Positions 26,359-35,126 of a stretch of 64,000 bases of DNA are shown here, piece by piece. The position numbers and the translations under genes are program-made. Source of the stretch: DATFNV01 sp963827935 (GTDB lineage: Bacteria > Planctomycetota > Planctomycetia > Gemmatales > Gemmataceae); the NCBI GenBank assembly GCA_963827935.1, contig CAWHCN010000017.1:496001-560000 (forward strand), written 5' to 3'. The notes under the pieces are model-generated. The model made no database searches. It saw nothing but the letters and a program-made list of their open reading frames with translations, and was not told the DNA's origin. Every line of letters begins with the position of its first letter. The first letter of the stretch is position 1.

Positions 26359-28617
26359 CTACACCGCCCGCTCCGCCTTCATCTCCTCCCACTGCTCCGG
26401 CGTGAACAGCACCTCGCGGGCGTTGCTGCCGTTGTAGCCGCCGACGATGCCGTCGTCGGCCATGAAGTCGATCAGGCGGGCGGCCCGGCCGTAGCCGATC
26501 CCCAGCACGCGCTGCAACAGCGACACGCTGCCACGCCCCTCGCGGACCACCACGTCGATCGCCGATTCGTACAGTTCGTCGTCGCGTAGCCGGATGGCCT
26601 CCATCGGCCCGCCCTCGCCGTCGCCACCGACTTGCAAGCGGATCAGCTCCTCGGCGTAGCAAGGATCGCCGTCCAGCGTTTCAACCACCTGCTGGATTTC
26701 CTTGTCGTCCAGGTAGGTCCCCTGCGCCCGGACCAGGTTGCTGGTGCCCGGCTGCAACAGGAGCATGTCGCCCTTGCCGAGGAGCTTGTCGGCGCCCATC
26801 TCGTCGAGGACCACGCGGCTGTCGGAACGGCTGGTGACCTGGAAGCAGATGCGCGCCGGCAGGTTCGACTTGATGAGGCCGGTGATCACGTCCACCGTTG
26901 GCTGCTGCGTCGCCACCACCAGGTGAATGCCGGCGGCCCGCGATTTCTGGGCCAGGCGGATGATGTGCCCCTCGACCTCCTTTTTCAGGACAAGCATCAG
27001 GTCGGCCAGCTCGTCGATGAAGATGACGATGTAGGGCATGTGCTCCGGAATGCGGCGCGGTCCTCCTCGCTTTCGGCCTGGAGCCGCCGCAGCACCTCGT
27101 CCCGAGATAGCTCGTTGTAAGCTGGCCACGTTGCGGACGCGGGCCCGGCTGAGCAGCTCGTAGCGCTCTTCCATCTTGTCCACGGCCCACGACAGGATGG
27201 CCTCGGCCTTCTTCATGTCGGTGACGATGGGGTGCATCAGGTGGGGCAGGCGGGCGTAATCGCTCAATTCGACCTGTTTGGGATCGATCATGATCATCTT
27301 GACCTCGTCGGGCCGGCGGGTCATGAGCATGCTCAGGATGATCGAGTTGAGGCAGACCGACTTGCCGGTGCCGGTGCGGCCGGCGATCAACAGGTGCGGC
27401 ATGTCGGCCAGGTCGTGCACCATCGGCCGGCCCTCCGTGTCCTTGCCCAGGAACAGCGGGATGCGCATCTGCGCCGCCTTCTTGGCGGCGCTGGCCAGGA
27501 CTTCCTTGAGGCGCACGATGGCCCGGTGCTCGTTGGGCACCTCGATGCCGACGGTGTTTTTGCCGGGGATCGGCGCCACGATGCGGACGCTGGGCACCTT
27601 GAGGTTCAGCGCCAGGTCGTCGCCCAGGCCAGTGATCTTGTTCACGCGCAGGCCGGTTTCCAGGGCGACTTCGTACTGCGTGATGACCGGCCCGGTGTTG
27701 ATCCCCACCACGCGGACGTTGAAGCCGAAGTCCTTGAACGTCTTCTCCAACAGGGCGGCCGTGCTGCGCAGGTGCTGGTCGTGCCGGTCGTGCGGGAACG
27801 GGGCGGGGTCTTCCAGGAGGGTCAGGGGGGGCAATTCGTAGTCGGCGAAGCGATCTGCCTCCGACTGGCGCGGCGGTCCGCTGCGCAGCACGAAATCCGG
27901 GTCAGACGGCAGGGCCGTCTGGTCGTGGTGATGAATGGGGATGGCCGGCTCGCCCGTTGTTGTCGCGGGGAGGGTGGCAGCGGGAGTCGCCTCGGCCCGG
28001 GCCCGGGGGCGCGTCGGCGCAACGGCAGGGTCAGGGGCAGACCCAGTCCCCCGCAGATTGCGGAGGACACGACGCAGGGCGGCCAGGAAGCCGCGCACTC
28101 GGCGCCAGGCGAACCGCAGCAGCGGCACCACGGCAAAGTCGAGACCGAACAGCAAGCCCAGAAAGGTGGCTTCGGCCAGGGCCAGGATCTGGAATAAGGG
28201 TGCCAGGCGTTCGCGGAGCAGCAGGGCCAGCCAGGCGCCCAGGTTGCCGCCGCGCTGGGGCAGCGGAAACTCGGGCCAGTCAGCGCCGAACAGCTCCGCC
28301 GCAACGGCCGCCGCCGGCAGCAGCAACAGCCAACCAACGAAGCGCACCGCCCAGTGCAGCCAGGTCCGCCGCCGGAACAGCAGCACCACAAGCACAAACC
28401 AGCTGGCCAACAGGAGGTAGACAGCCAGGCCCAGCGCGTCGTACAGAGACTGGGCCAGCCAGGCGCCCGGCGGGCCGAGAAGGTTGCTCGGCTCCGGCCG
28501 CGGATGCACGGGACCGGTGGCCGGATTTTCGTGGCCCAGGACACAGAGGGCGACCAGCAGGCCTACACCCAGCAGAATGAAACCAGCGAGATCGAGACGA
28601 AAACGGCGGTCGGTCAT
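26359..28617 (-). CDS. ftsK: DNA translocase FtsK/SpoIIIE (compensated frame change)
   Basis: 752 aa. Four N-terminal membrane helices (FILLGVGLLVALCVLG and others) are followed by a short linker, the alpha/beta motor domain with Walker A AGRTGTGKSVCLNSIILSML and Walker B VIFIDELADLMLVL, and the C-terminal gamma winged helix (GSVSLLQRVLGIGYGRAARL, DDGIVGGYNGSNAREVL). It pumps chromosome ends apart at the division septum. Between about 27133 and 27050 the sequence RNVAS to IPEHMPY is read out of frame: the third frame gives YNELSRDEVLRRLQAESEED. Two compensating indels are inferred, so about 25 residues are wrong. Confidence 0.92.
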   Translation of the reverse strand: MTDRRFRLDLAGFILLGVGLLVALCVLGHENPATGPVHPRPEPSNLLGPPGAWLAQSLYDALGLAVYLLLASWFVLVVLLFRRRTWLHWAVRFVGWLLLLPAAAVAAELFGADWPEFPLPQRGGNLGAWLALLLRERLAPLFQILALAEATFLGLLFGLDFAVVPLLRFAWRRVRGFLAALRRVLRNLRGTGSAPDPAVAPTRPRARAEATPAATLPATTTGEPAIPIHHHDQTALPSDPDFVLRSGPPRQSEADRFADYELPPLTLLEDPAPFPHDRHDQHLRSTAALLEKTFKDFGFNVRVVGINTGPVITQYEVALETGLRVNKITGLGDDLALNLKVPSVRIVAPIPGKNTVGIEVPNEHRAIVRLKEVLASAAKKAAQMRIPLFLGKDTEGRPMVHDLADMPHLLIAGRTGTGKSVCLNSIILSMLMTRRPDEVKMIMIDPKQVELSDYARLPHLMHPIVTDMKKAEAILSWAVDKMEERYELLSRARVRNVASLQRAISGRGAAAAPGRKRGGPRRIPEHMPYIVIFIDELADLMLVLKKEVEGHIIRLAQKSRAAGIHLVVATQQPTVDVITGLIKSNLPARICFQVTSRSDSRVVLDEMGADKLLGKGDMLLLQPGTSNLVRAQGTYLDDKEIQQVVETLDGDPCYAEELIRLQVGGDGEGGPMEAIRLRDDELYESAIDVVVREGRGSVSLLQRVLGIGYGRAARLIDFMADDGIVGGYNGSNAREVLFTPEQWEEMKAERAV

Positions 28618-28690
28618 GGTGGCATTCCCGGTGCGAATCAATAGTTGCCCGTAGTCGCATCGGCGCGGCGGGTGATCGCACTTGAGAAAG

Positions 28691-28715
28691 GTTTAGCCGC
28701 CGCCCTGCGGGCGGC
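28691..28715. repeat. Half copy of repeat family B
   Basis: GTTTAGCCGCCGCCCTGCGG and following GCGGC match the left arm of the palindromes at 6513, 33083 and 50344; no right arm is present. It lies between ftsK and trmL. Confidence 0.7.
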
Positions 28716-28738
28716 TCGGAACGGGAAGGGTTGTATCA

Positions 28739-29194
28739 ATGCTGCACGTTGCGCTGTGGGAGCCGGAGATTCCGCCGAACACCGGCAACATCGCCCGTCT
28801 GTGCGCCGCCACCGGAGCGACGCTGCACCTCATCGGCCGGCTCGGCTTCCACCTGGACGACCGGGCCGTGCGCCGCGCCGGGCTCGATTACTGGCCGCAC
28901 GTCCTGGTTCGCCGCCACACCACCTTTGCCGAATATGAGGCCCAGCTCGCGGGCGTCCGGCTTTTCTGCTTCAGCGCCCGGGCCACGCGGCCCTACACCG
29001 CAGTGGGCTACCGAGAGGGCGATCATCTCCTCTTTGGCGGCGAAACCGCCGGGTTGCCGCCCGACATCCTCGAGCGCTACGCCGCACAGACGCTGACCAT
29101 TCCGATGCCGGCCGGCAAGGTGCGGAGCCTCAATCTGGCGACCGCGGTGGGCATCGCCCTGTACGAAGGGTTGCGGCAGCAGGCGGCGTGGTGA
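28739..29194 (+). CDS. trmL: tRNA (cytidine/uridine-34 2'-O)-methyltransferase TrmL
   Basis: 151 aa, normal for this SPOUT methyltransferase. Motifs visible: LWEPEIPPNTGNIARLCAAT at the N-terminus, LFGGETAGLPPDIL, and IPMPAGKVRSLNLATAVGIA, which forms the SAM-binding knot. It methylates the wobble ribose of leucine tRNAs. Cytosolic, single gene, divergent from ftsK. Confidence 0.93.
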   Translation: MLHVALWEPEIPPNTGNIARLCAATGATLHLIGRLGFHLDDRAVRRAGLDYWPHVLVRRHTTFAEYEAQLAGVRLFCFSARATRPYTAVGYREGDHLLFGGETAGLPPDILERYAAQTLTIPMPAGKVRSLNLATAVGIALYEGLRQQAAW

Positions 29195-29214
29195 GGTTTC
29201 TGTGTGCGCAGCAT

Positions 29215-29288
29215 GCGCAGTGCAATCCATTTTTGGGGTGTCCGGCAAGTAGCATCTGCGCGTGTGTCGGGCGCAGTGCAATCCATTT
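29215..29288. repeat. Two 18-bp direct repeats
   Basis: GCGCAGTGCAATCCATTT occurs at 29215-29232 and 29271-29288, 56 bases apart, in the gap after trmL. No function can be assigned. Confidence 0.75.
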
Positions 29289-29449
29289 CGAGTCCACCCT
29301 TGCAACCGAACCACACTCCCGGTCTCGTCCAGATGCCTCCCCGGAAACCGTGCATTCCAGGCAGTCTGCGACCGATATAGAAGGGCGGGGCGGCCCGGCA
29401 TGGCCTTCCCTAACTTTCCTGCCTCGCCCTGGCCTACCCTCCCCGCCGC

Positions 29450-29743
29450 ATGGACACCGTTGCGTCGCTGCCAACCCTGGACGATCTGCGCCGCCACGTC
29501 CACCAGGCCCTGTGCGCCCGCGACCTGCTCGACCCGGAGCAGGCCCCGCTCTATGAAGGGCGAGTCCTCCGCCGTGGCCGGCCGTGCGGCTTGTTCTTCC
29601 ACGTCCAGGGCCCGCGAATGCTCAAGAGCTATGCCCTCTGGGCCGGTGAAGAGAACCGCATCTTTTTCTACGATTCGGCCGGCGAACGCTACGCCGAGCT
29701 GCACCTCTCTGACGGCCCCGACCCGCTCAAGCTGGCCGCCTGA
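29450..29743 (+). CDS. Hypothetical protein, 97 aa
   Basis: ATG at 29450 (MDTVASLPTLDDLRRHVHQA). The C-terminal part looks like a small beta-rich fold (CGLFFHVQGPRMLKSYALWA, NRIFFYDSAGERYAEL). No signal peptide. No family recognised. It ends just before a palindromic repeat. Codon pattern and composition fit a real gene. Confidence 0.6.
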   Translation: MDTVASLPTLDDLRRHVHQALCARDLLDPEQAPLYEGRVLRRGRPCGLFFHVQGPRMLKSYALWAGEENRIFFYDSAGERYAELHLSDGPDPLKLAA

Positions 29744-29754
29744 AGAAATGAGCT

Positions 29755-29837
29755 GAGCCGCGCACGCAGCGGAGCGGAGTAAGCGGCGGTTCATCACGCC
29801 GCTTACTCCGCTCGAAGACTCGCTGCGTGCGCGGCTC
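29755..29837. repeat. Palindromic repeat, family J
   Basis: Arms 29755-29788 and 29797-29837 (GAGCCGCGCACGCAGCG plus GAGCGGAGTAAGCGGCG) are identical except for seven extra bases in the right arm; 8-base centre. Single copy in this window. Confidence 0.85.
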
Positions 29838-29857
29838 GGACCAGATACAATGAGTTG

Positions 29858-30235
29858 ATGAGCAACACATTTGATGAACTCCGGGCCGCCGCCGCGAAAC
29901 AGAACGTGGGCGGCTACGGCCGCCACGTTTTCCTCTGCACCGGCCCCTCGTGCTGCACACCGGAAACCGGCCTGGCCGCGTGGGAAGCGCTGAAGAAGGA
30001 ATTGAAGGACCGCGGCCTGACGCAAGTGACCTACCGCAGCAAAGTCGGCTGCCTGCGCATCTGCTGCCACGGGCCGACGATGGTCGTCTACCCCGAGGGG
30101 ACGTGGTATCACGGCATGACGCCGGAACGCATCCCGCGCTTCGTGCAGGAGCACCTGATCGAAGGACGGCCGGTCGCGGAGTGGGTGTTTGCCAACAACC
30201 CGATTGGCGTCAATCCTTCGCAAACTCATCCGTGA
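29858..30235 (+). CDS. Thioredoxin-like [2Fe-2S] ferredoxin
   Basis: 125 aa from the ATG at 29858; a TTG three bases earlier is possible. The cysteine pattern CTGPSCC and VGCLRICCHGP is that of the thioredoxin-like [2Fe-2S] ferredoxin family, where four Cys hold the cluster. YPEGTWYHGMTPERIPRFVQ is a typical C-terminal block. An electron carrier with unknown partner. Its 3' end overlaps the convergent binding-protein gene by 26 bases, which is unusual and may mean the last residues are variable. Confidence 0.87.
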   Translation: MSNTFDELRAAAAKQNVGGYGRHVFLCTGPSCCTPETGLAAWEALKKELKDRGLTQVTYRSKVGCLRICCHGPTMVVYPEGTWYHGMTPERIPRFVQEHLIEGRPVAEWVFANNPIGVNPSQTHP

Positions 30236-31304
30236 GAAACTTGTACGCCTCGTCCCAGGCATCGGTGGCCTTGTTGAAGTCCACGTCCATCGGCTTGGCC
30301 GTTGCCGCCGGCTCCATCTCCTTCGGCAAATTCGCCTTGACATTCGGGTTGAGTGGAATCTGATGGCTGGCCGACTCCGCCAGTCGGGCCTCGACTTCCG
30401 CGCTCAAGAGGTAATCGACCAGCTGCCGGGCCCCCTGGGGATTGGGCGACCCCTTGAGGATACAAAGCGTATTGGGGATGAAGAGTGTCCCCATCTTGTC
30501 GGTCTTCGGCCGGTCGCCATCGGGGAAGATCATGGCGACCGGATTGCGGGCGTCCAGTTCCTCCATCGTATCGTCGGTATCGGTGATGCCGACGACCACC
30601 TTCTGCCCGTCCGGAGTGCGTCCCTGGCCAACCCATTCGGCCACCTGCTTGTTGCCGGGCGCAATATGGACCCCGTTGGCCTTGAGGCCGCGGTAGTATT
30701 CCTTTGCCTTGTCGCTGCCGAGGACGGCGAAAAGGCAGGCGCCCTGCGTCGCCGACGTGCCGAAGATCGGTTTGGCCATGACCACGCGCCCCTTCCAGCG
30801 CGGGTCGGTCAAGTCGAGCAGGCTTTTTGGCCGGTCCTGCTCCTTGACCAGCGCGGTGTTGACGATCAGCACCCGGGCGCGGGCGGCGAAGGCGTACCAG
30901 CTATGATCGTTGGCCTTGAAGCGAAACGGATACGGCATCCCGGACGGGCTGTCGTACGGCTCTAGCATCCCCAGCCGTTGGAGGCGGATGGTGTTCAGCG
31001 GTTCGTTATTCCAGAACACATCGCAGCGTGGACGATCCTTCTCCTGGACCAGCCCGGTATAGAGGCTAACCGACTTGTCCTTCTCGGTGTCGAACTGGGT
31101 GTCCACCTGGAAGCCGGTCCGCTTCTTGAAGTCCGCAAGCGACGTCTCGGCGAACTCTTGATCTTCGGCGCAGTAGAGGGTGACGCGCTCCGTCCCACCG
31201 CCCCCGCAGCCGGCCGGCGACACCAGCACTGTGGCCAGCATGACGAGCAGGGTCACACCCGGGATCAGGATGAGCCAGAAACGACCGCCTTGATGGGATT
31301 CCAC
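30210..31304 (-). CDS. Iron-type ABC transporter substrate-binding lipoprotein
   Basis: 364 aa. The N-terminus has a membrane segment (LILIPGVTLLVMLATVLVSP) and a lipobox-like AGC. The body matches the Fe(III)/type 1 extracellular solute-binding group: VTLYCAEDQEFAETSLADFK, DVFWNNEPLNTIRLQ, SLLDLTDPRWKGRVVMAKP and GTSATQGACLFAVLG. It should capture iron or a small anion outside the membrane. No permease or ATPase gene is adjacent. Complete. Confidence 0.85.
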   Translation of the reverse strand: MESHQGGRFWLILIPGVTLLVMLATVLVSPAGCGGGGTERVTLYCAEDQEFAETSLADFKKRTGFQVDTQFDTEKDKSVSLYTGLVQEKDRPRCDVFWNNEPLNTIRLQRLGMLEPYDSPSGMPYPFRFKANDHSWYAFAARARVLIVNTALVKEQDRPKSLLDLTDPRWKGRVVMAKPIFGTSATQGACLFAVLGSDKAKEYYRGLKANGVHIAPGNKQVAEWVGQGRTPDGQKVVVGITDTDDTMEELDARNPVAMIFPDGDRPKTDKMGTLFIPNTLCILKGSPNPQGARQLVDYLLSAEVEARLAESASHQIPLNPNVKANLPKEMEPAATAKPMDVDFNKATDAWDEAYKFLTDEFAKD

Positions 31305-31417
31305 GAAGTTACCTCCTGATAGAATGGTGCGCAGTCATTCTTCCGAAGCTGAGGCACGGGGTCAAGGACACAGAGTATGATCCCGGATGGCACCGCCCAT
31401 GATCCGGAGGTGGTCTG

Positions 31418-32125
31418 ATGGCACGCGCGACGTGGAGTGCAGTCGTCTGCGGTCTGGGGACTGCTCTGCTTGGCAGCGGCTGTGGCCAAACGCAGACGAC
31501 GCAGTTCGCATCGGATACGCAGACGACCCAGGCAACGGCGCGCGACGGTACGCCGGCCAAACGGTTGGCCCGGGTCCGACAACTGGCAGTCGCGGGGCCG
31601 GATGCCGAGGGAGCACCCGAAGCATTGGTCGAAGCCCTCCAACCGGACGAGGATCTCTCGGTTAGGAAAGTTGCCGCCGTGGGTTTGCTCTCCTTCGGTG
31701 ACAAGGCGATCGAGCCCCTGCGCAAGAAGCGCAATCAGCCACCACTACCAGATGTGCCATCGAAGGCTCCGAACCCCAAAAAGGCACCGGAGGACTTGCT
31801 GGACTGGACTGATCTTATTGTCTACCACGATCCGTACTTCGCTGATGGGCTGTTCCCTGCCTGTCTGGAGTTGACGCATGACGCGGACCCGGCGATTCGT
31901 GTCGTCAGCGTGCGAGCCATTGCCACGAAGATGGGTAGGTATTCATCGCAACTTGAGACGATCCGTGCGGCCGCGAAGAACCCGGGTGATGACCTCCACA
32001 CCGGGGCCAAGGAGTTCCTTCAGCAGCGAGAGGTATTGCTCAGTGCGGTCCGGAAGCTGACGGAGGATGCTGACGACAAGGTCCGCGTAGCGGCCAAAGA
32101 CGCCCTCAAACACCTGGGTGAGTGA
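31418..32125 (+). CDS. HEAT-repeat lipoprotein
   Basis: 235 aa with a lipoprotein signal (TALLGSGCGQ). Two or three HEAT-like helical repeats follow: VRKVAAVGLLSFGDKAIEPL, IRVVSVRAIATKMG and VRVAAKDALKHLG. Such repeats make protein-protein contacts. The central part (DWTDLIVYHDPYFADGLF) is not a repeat. Divergent from the binding-protein gene. The end overlaps the open frame of ilvN but not its probable start. Confidence 0.78.
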   Translation: MARATWSAVVCGLGTALLGSGCGQTQTTQFASDTQTTQATARDGTPAKRLARVRQLAVAGPDAEGAPEALVEALQPDEDLSVRKVAAVGLLSFGDKAIEPLRKKRNQPPLPDVPSKAPNPKKAPEDLLDWTDLIVYHDPYFADGLFPACLELTHDADPAIRVVSVRAIATKMGRYSSQLETIRAAAKNPGDDLHTGAKEFLQQREVLLSAVRKLTEDADDKVRVAAKDALKHLGE

Positions 32126-32210
32126 TTACCGCGGTCAATTGCGACACTGCGGCCGCTTCCCTAAGATGACTACAGCAGCTCGTGCGTCGTCGAAAGAGGA
32201 GTCGTTCGGT

Positions 32211-32708
32211 ATGCGACACGTCCTGTCGGCGCTGGTGCAGAATCAGCCCGGAGTCCTCGCCCACATCTCCGGCATGCTCGCCTCGCGCGGCTTCAACATC
32301 GATAGCCTCGCGGTCGGCGAGACGGAGAAGCCGGAGCTGTCGCGCATCACCTGCGTCGTTCACGGTGACGATGCCGAGCTGGACCAGGTCCGCAAGCAGC
32401 TCGGCAAGATCATAACCGTCGTCAAAGTCATCGACATCAGCAGCGAGGACTACGTCGAGCGCGACTTGATGCTGCTGAAAGTGAACGCGAACAGCCAGCA
32501 GCGCACCGAGATCGCCCTCTTGATGGAAATGTTTCGCGGTCGGGTCGTGGACATTGGCCCGACGACGATGATGCTGGAGATTTCTGGGCAGGAACAGAAG
32601 ATCGAGGCGTTCATCGAGCTGATGCGGCCCTACGGCATCGTGGAGCTGGCCCGGACCGGCCGCATCGCCCTGGTTCGCGGCACGCCGGGTCATGGAGATG
32701 TGCTATGA
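32211..32708 (+). CDS. ilvN: Acetolactate synthase small subunit
   Basis: 165 aa from the ATG at 32211, preceded by AGAGGAG at about 10 bases; an ATG at 32166 would add 15 residues. The N-terminal ACT domain is clear (VQNQPGVLAHISGMLASRGF, then NIDSLAVGETE), with the second domain after DYVERDLMLLKVNA. It regulates acetohydroxyacid synthase by valine feedback in branched-chain amino acid synthesis. The catalytic subunit gene is not beside it. The next gene overlaps by 4 bases. Confidence 0.92.
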   Translation: MRHVLSALVQNQPGVLAHISGMLASRGFNIDSLAVGETEKPELSRITCVVHGDDAELDQVRKQLGKIITVVKVIDISSEDYVERDLMLLKVNANSQQRTEIALLMEMFRGRVVDIGPTTMMLEISGQEQKIEAFIELMRPYGIVELARTGRIALVRGTPGHGDVL

Positions 32709-33088
32709 GACGCAGCCTGACGCCGTATGTGTCCTCGTCGGGGCAGCGGCCTGTGGACCTGGCCGGGGCCCATAGGGTGGCCGAAGAACGGTCGGCCCAT
32801 GAATTGCCGTCCGCGACCTGGGCGGTGCCGCCGCCGCTGACCGCGTTGCTCGAGGGCCTCAAGCCGGGCCAGCGGATCAAGATCACGCAGACGGTGCGCG
32901 TCGGCCGGAAGACGTGGCCCGCCGTCGTCACCGGCACCTTCCGTGCCCTGAACTACCTCGCCACCGGTCTGGCTACCGATCGCGTTCCGGAGGACGACAT
33001 CGTCGTCATCGCCGTGCACTTCACCAAGGATAATGGCGAGTTGTCGAGTATCACAATGGATGAACATACCCAGGTCGAAATCGTTTAG
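32705..33088 (+). CDS. Conserved hypothetical protein coupled to ilvN
   Basis: 127 aa, starting in an ATGA overlap with the ilvN stop, so translation is coupled. The C-terminal 75 residues look like a small beta-barrel (GQRIKITQTVRVGRKTWPAV, VTGTFRALNYLATGL, DIVVIAVHFTKDNGELSSI). The N-terminus is Ser-rich and variable. I do not recognise a named family. The stop codon TAG is the GTTTAG at the edge of the palindrome at 33083-33148. Confidence 0.72.
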   Translation: MRRSLTPYVSSSGQRPVDLAGAHRVAEERSAHELPSATWAVPPPLTALLEGLKPGQRIKITQTVRVGRKTWPAVVTGTFRALNYLATGLATDRVPEDDIVVIAVHFTKDNGELSSITMDEHTQVEIV

Positions 33089-33148
33089 CCGCCGCCCAGC
33101 GGGCAGCGCGCTCTCGAGGGCGCGCTGCCCGCTGGGCGGCGGCTAAAC
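33083..33148. repeat. Palindromic repeat, family B, containing a stop codon
   Basis: Perfect 28-base arms (33083-33110 and 33121-33148) around a 10-base centre, beginning GTTTAGCCGCCGCCCAGCGG. The first six bases supply the last codon and stop of the preceding gene. It could form a strong hairpin in the transcript, without a T tract. Confidence 0.93.
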
Positions 33149-33160
33149 ATTGGAATCCCC

Positions 33161-34036
33161 ATGTCCACCGATCGCCAAACCCTGTTCGTCCATCGCGATC
33201 ACCGGCGTGATTTTGCCGACAACTTCTACGTCTACGCCGTGGTGTCGCGGCGTAGCAAGGGCGTCAGCATCGGCATCAATCTCAACCCGGACAAGGTCTG
33301 CAACTTCGATTGCGTCTATTGCCAGGTGGATCGCAAGACGCCGTCCACTGTCCGCGACGTGGATGAACCGCGCCTGCTGGCTGAACTCGACGACATGCTC
33401 GACCTGGTGACGACGGGTCGCCTATTCGAGCACGAGCGATTTCGCCAGACACCCCCCGCCCTACGCCGCCTTAACGACCTCGCCTTCTCCGGCGACGGCG
33501 AGCCAACAACCTGCCCGCGTTTCCTGGAAATCGTCCGCGCCGTCGCCGATCTGAAGGGCCGCCGCGGCCTCGACGATGTGAAACTGGTCCTCATCACCAA
33601 TGCCACGATGTTCGGACGCCCATCGGTGGCCGAGGCGCTGGCCGTGCTGGACGAGAACAATGGCGAGATTTGGGCCAAGCTCGAAGCCGGCACGGAGGCG
33701 TATTATCAGCAGATCGACCGGACGACTATTCCTTTCCGGCGCGTCCTGGGCAACATCACCGAGGCTGCAAAGGTGCGGCCCATCGTCATCCAGGCGCTAT
33801 TCCTGCGTTTGCAAGGCCGGCCGCCGACCGCCGCCGAGTTGGCCGCGTTCTGCGACCGCCTCAGCGAGATTGTGACCGCCGGCGGCTGGATCAAGCTGGT
33901 GCAGGTCTACACCGTGGCCCGCGAGCCGGCGGAGGCGTACGTCGATGCGCTCAGTGTCGCGGAGGTTGACGCCATCGTCCAACTCGTGCAGAATCGGACG
34001 GGGTTGCTCGCGGAGCCGTTCTACGGAGCGGGTTGA
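33161..34036 (+). CDS. Radical SAM protein
   Basis: 291 aa. The CxxxCxxC cluster motif is CNFDCVYC, in NPDKVCNFDCVYCQVDRK. Further radical SAM blocks are DLAFSGDGEPTTCPRFLEIV (GGE-like) and LVLITNATMFGRP. It resembles the group of short radical SAM proteins annotated as wyosine-base or molybdenum-cofactor relatives. Substrate unknown. Start 12 bases after repeat family B. Cytosolic. Confidence 0.87.
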   Translation: MSTDRQTLFVHRDHRRDFADNFYVYAVVSRRSKGVSIGINLNPDKVCNFDCVYCQVDRKTPSTVRDVDEPRLLAELDDMLDLVTTGRLFEHERFRQTPPALRRLNDLAFSGDGEPTTCPRFLEIVRAVADLKGRRGLDDVKLVLITNATMFGRPSVAEALAVLDENNGEIWAKLEAGTEAYYQQIDRTTIPFRRVLGNITEAAKVRPIVIQALFLRLQGRPPTAAELAAFCDRLSEIVTAGGWIKLVQVYTVAREPAEAYVDALSVAEVDAIVQLVQNRTGLLAEPFYGAG

Positions 34037-34040
34037 TCGT

Positions 34041-35003
34041 CTATTTCCGCCGCCACACCGCCGCCTCGGCGATTCCCAGGCGCTGGGCCGCAGGACGGAT
34101 GGCCTCATAGTATCGCCTCGCATCCGTCGGGTAGCCCGCCGTCGGTTTCAACCCCGGCACCTGCTCCACCCAGAAACGGTTGAACTCCCCCATCAGCACT
34201 TCGCGCACATACTTGCTGACCATCGAGGCCAGCGCGACGCAGAAGTGCTCCGCGTCGGCCCGCGGCTGGATGGTCCAGCGCACCGCCCGGCGCACACCGG
34301 CCACACTGTAGATACTGCAAGTCGCACTCTCGCGATGGGCCAGCACGATCCCTGCCGGCACCGCATCCTGGAGCATGGCGGCGTAGGTGTTGCGGCCGCC
34401 GTGCTTGTCGATGAAGAACGTCAACGGCTCGTCGCCGTCGATTTGCCAGCAGGCCCGGACCAGTTCCGCCAGGGCGTGCTGCAAGACAGCCGCCTTCGAG
34501 CCGGCCCGGTGGGTCAGCGCGTTGAATTGCTCTGGGCAGACGACGACACTTTGGACCAGGCCGCAGGAAACGCCGGCCGCTCGACAGGCCTCGACGAAGC
34601 GGGTCCGCGCCTCGGCAGCCTGGGTCGTCTCAATCGCCACGGGCAACACCGTGGCCCCGCGATACCAGCACTCGGCACGCAGCCGGCCGCAGGATGATGG
34701 ACACAGGCCCTCCAGATAGTCTTCCAAAGCGAGGTGGCCGTTGGTCCCGGCCGGCCGATGGGCCGCCAGCACGGCCAGTTCGAGCTGATGCAGGCCGCGG
34801 GCCGGAGAGAATACAACCTTCGAGTCGGCGATGAGGAGCCGCCCGTCGTCGGCATCCGTGTCCCGGCGGACCGCAGTGGCAAGCCGCTGCCACAGGTCGC
34901 CCTCCTCACCGTCATCTGGCACGCGCAGAGCCACGGCGGACATGACGAACGGCCCCAGGTTCGGCCCGTATCCCGCCTCGTCGATGCCAATGATCCATGA
35001 CAT
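34041..35003 (-). CDS. Ribonuclease HII-like protein, enlarged
   Basis: 320 aa from the ATG at 35003. The N-terminus MSWIIGIDEAGYGPNLGPFV carries the DEAG signature of RNase HII, and other acidic residues follow (LLIADSKVVF resembles the family's DSK; TFFIDKHGGRNTY). It is about 100 residues longer than usual RNase HII, with a cysteine-rich middle (ECWYRG, SCGLVQSVVVC). Probably cleaves RNA in RNA/DNA hybrids, or is a divergent relative. The start codon lies at the edge of a palindromic repeat. It converges with the radical SAM gene with only 4 bases between stops. Confidence 0.75.
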   Translation of the reverse strand: MSWIIGIDEAGYGPNLGPFVMSAVALRVPDDGEEGDLWQRLATAVRRDTDADDGRLLIADSKVVFSPARGLHQLELAVLAAHRPAGTNGHLALEDYLEGLCPSSCGRLRAECWYRGATVLPVAIETTQAAEARTRFVEACRAAGVSCGLVQSVVVCPEQFNALTHRAGSKAAVLQHALAELVRACWQIDGDEPLTFFIDKHGGRNTYAAMLQDAVPAGIVLAHRESATCSIYSVAGVRRAVRWTIQPRADAEHFCVALASMVSKYVREVLMGEFNRFWVEQVPGLKPTAGYPTDARRYYEAIRPAAQRLGIAEAAVWRRK

Positions 35004-35126
35004 GTCCCTGGTCCCTTGTCCTTGGTCCCTTGTCCCCCCGTATCTCGCTATGTTAGGAGGTGGCACCGCGGGTGGAGAACGAAGCCCGAGCTTCCGAGGG
35101 ACAAGGGACAAAGGACAAGGGACATG
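35001..35126. repeat. Palindromic repeat, family G, spanning two divergent starts
   Basis: The left part (35001-35037, reading inwards from the RNase start as AAGGACAAGGGACCAGGGAC then ATG) and right part (35097-35126, GGACAAGGGACAAAGGACAA then GGGACATG) are inverted copies of GGACAAGGGAC units. The ATG of each divergent gene directly follows GGGAC. A related element lies inside sucA at 37896-37982. Confidence 0.88.
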
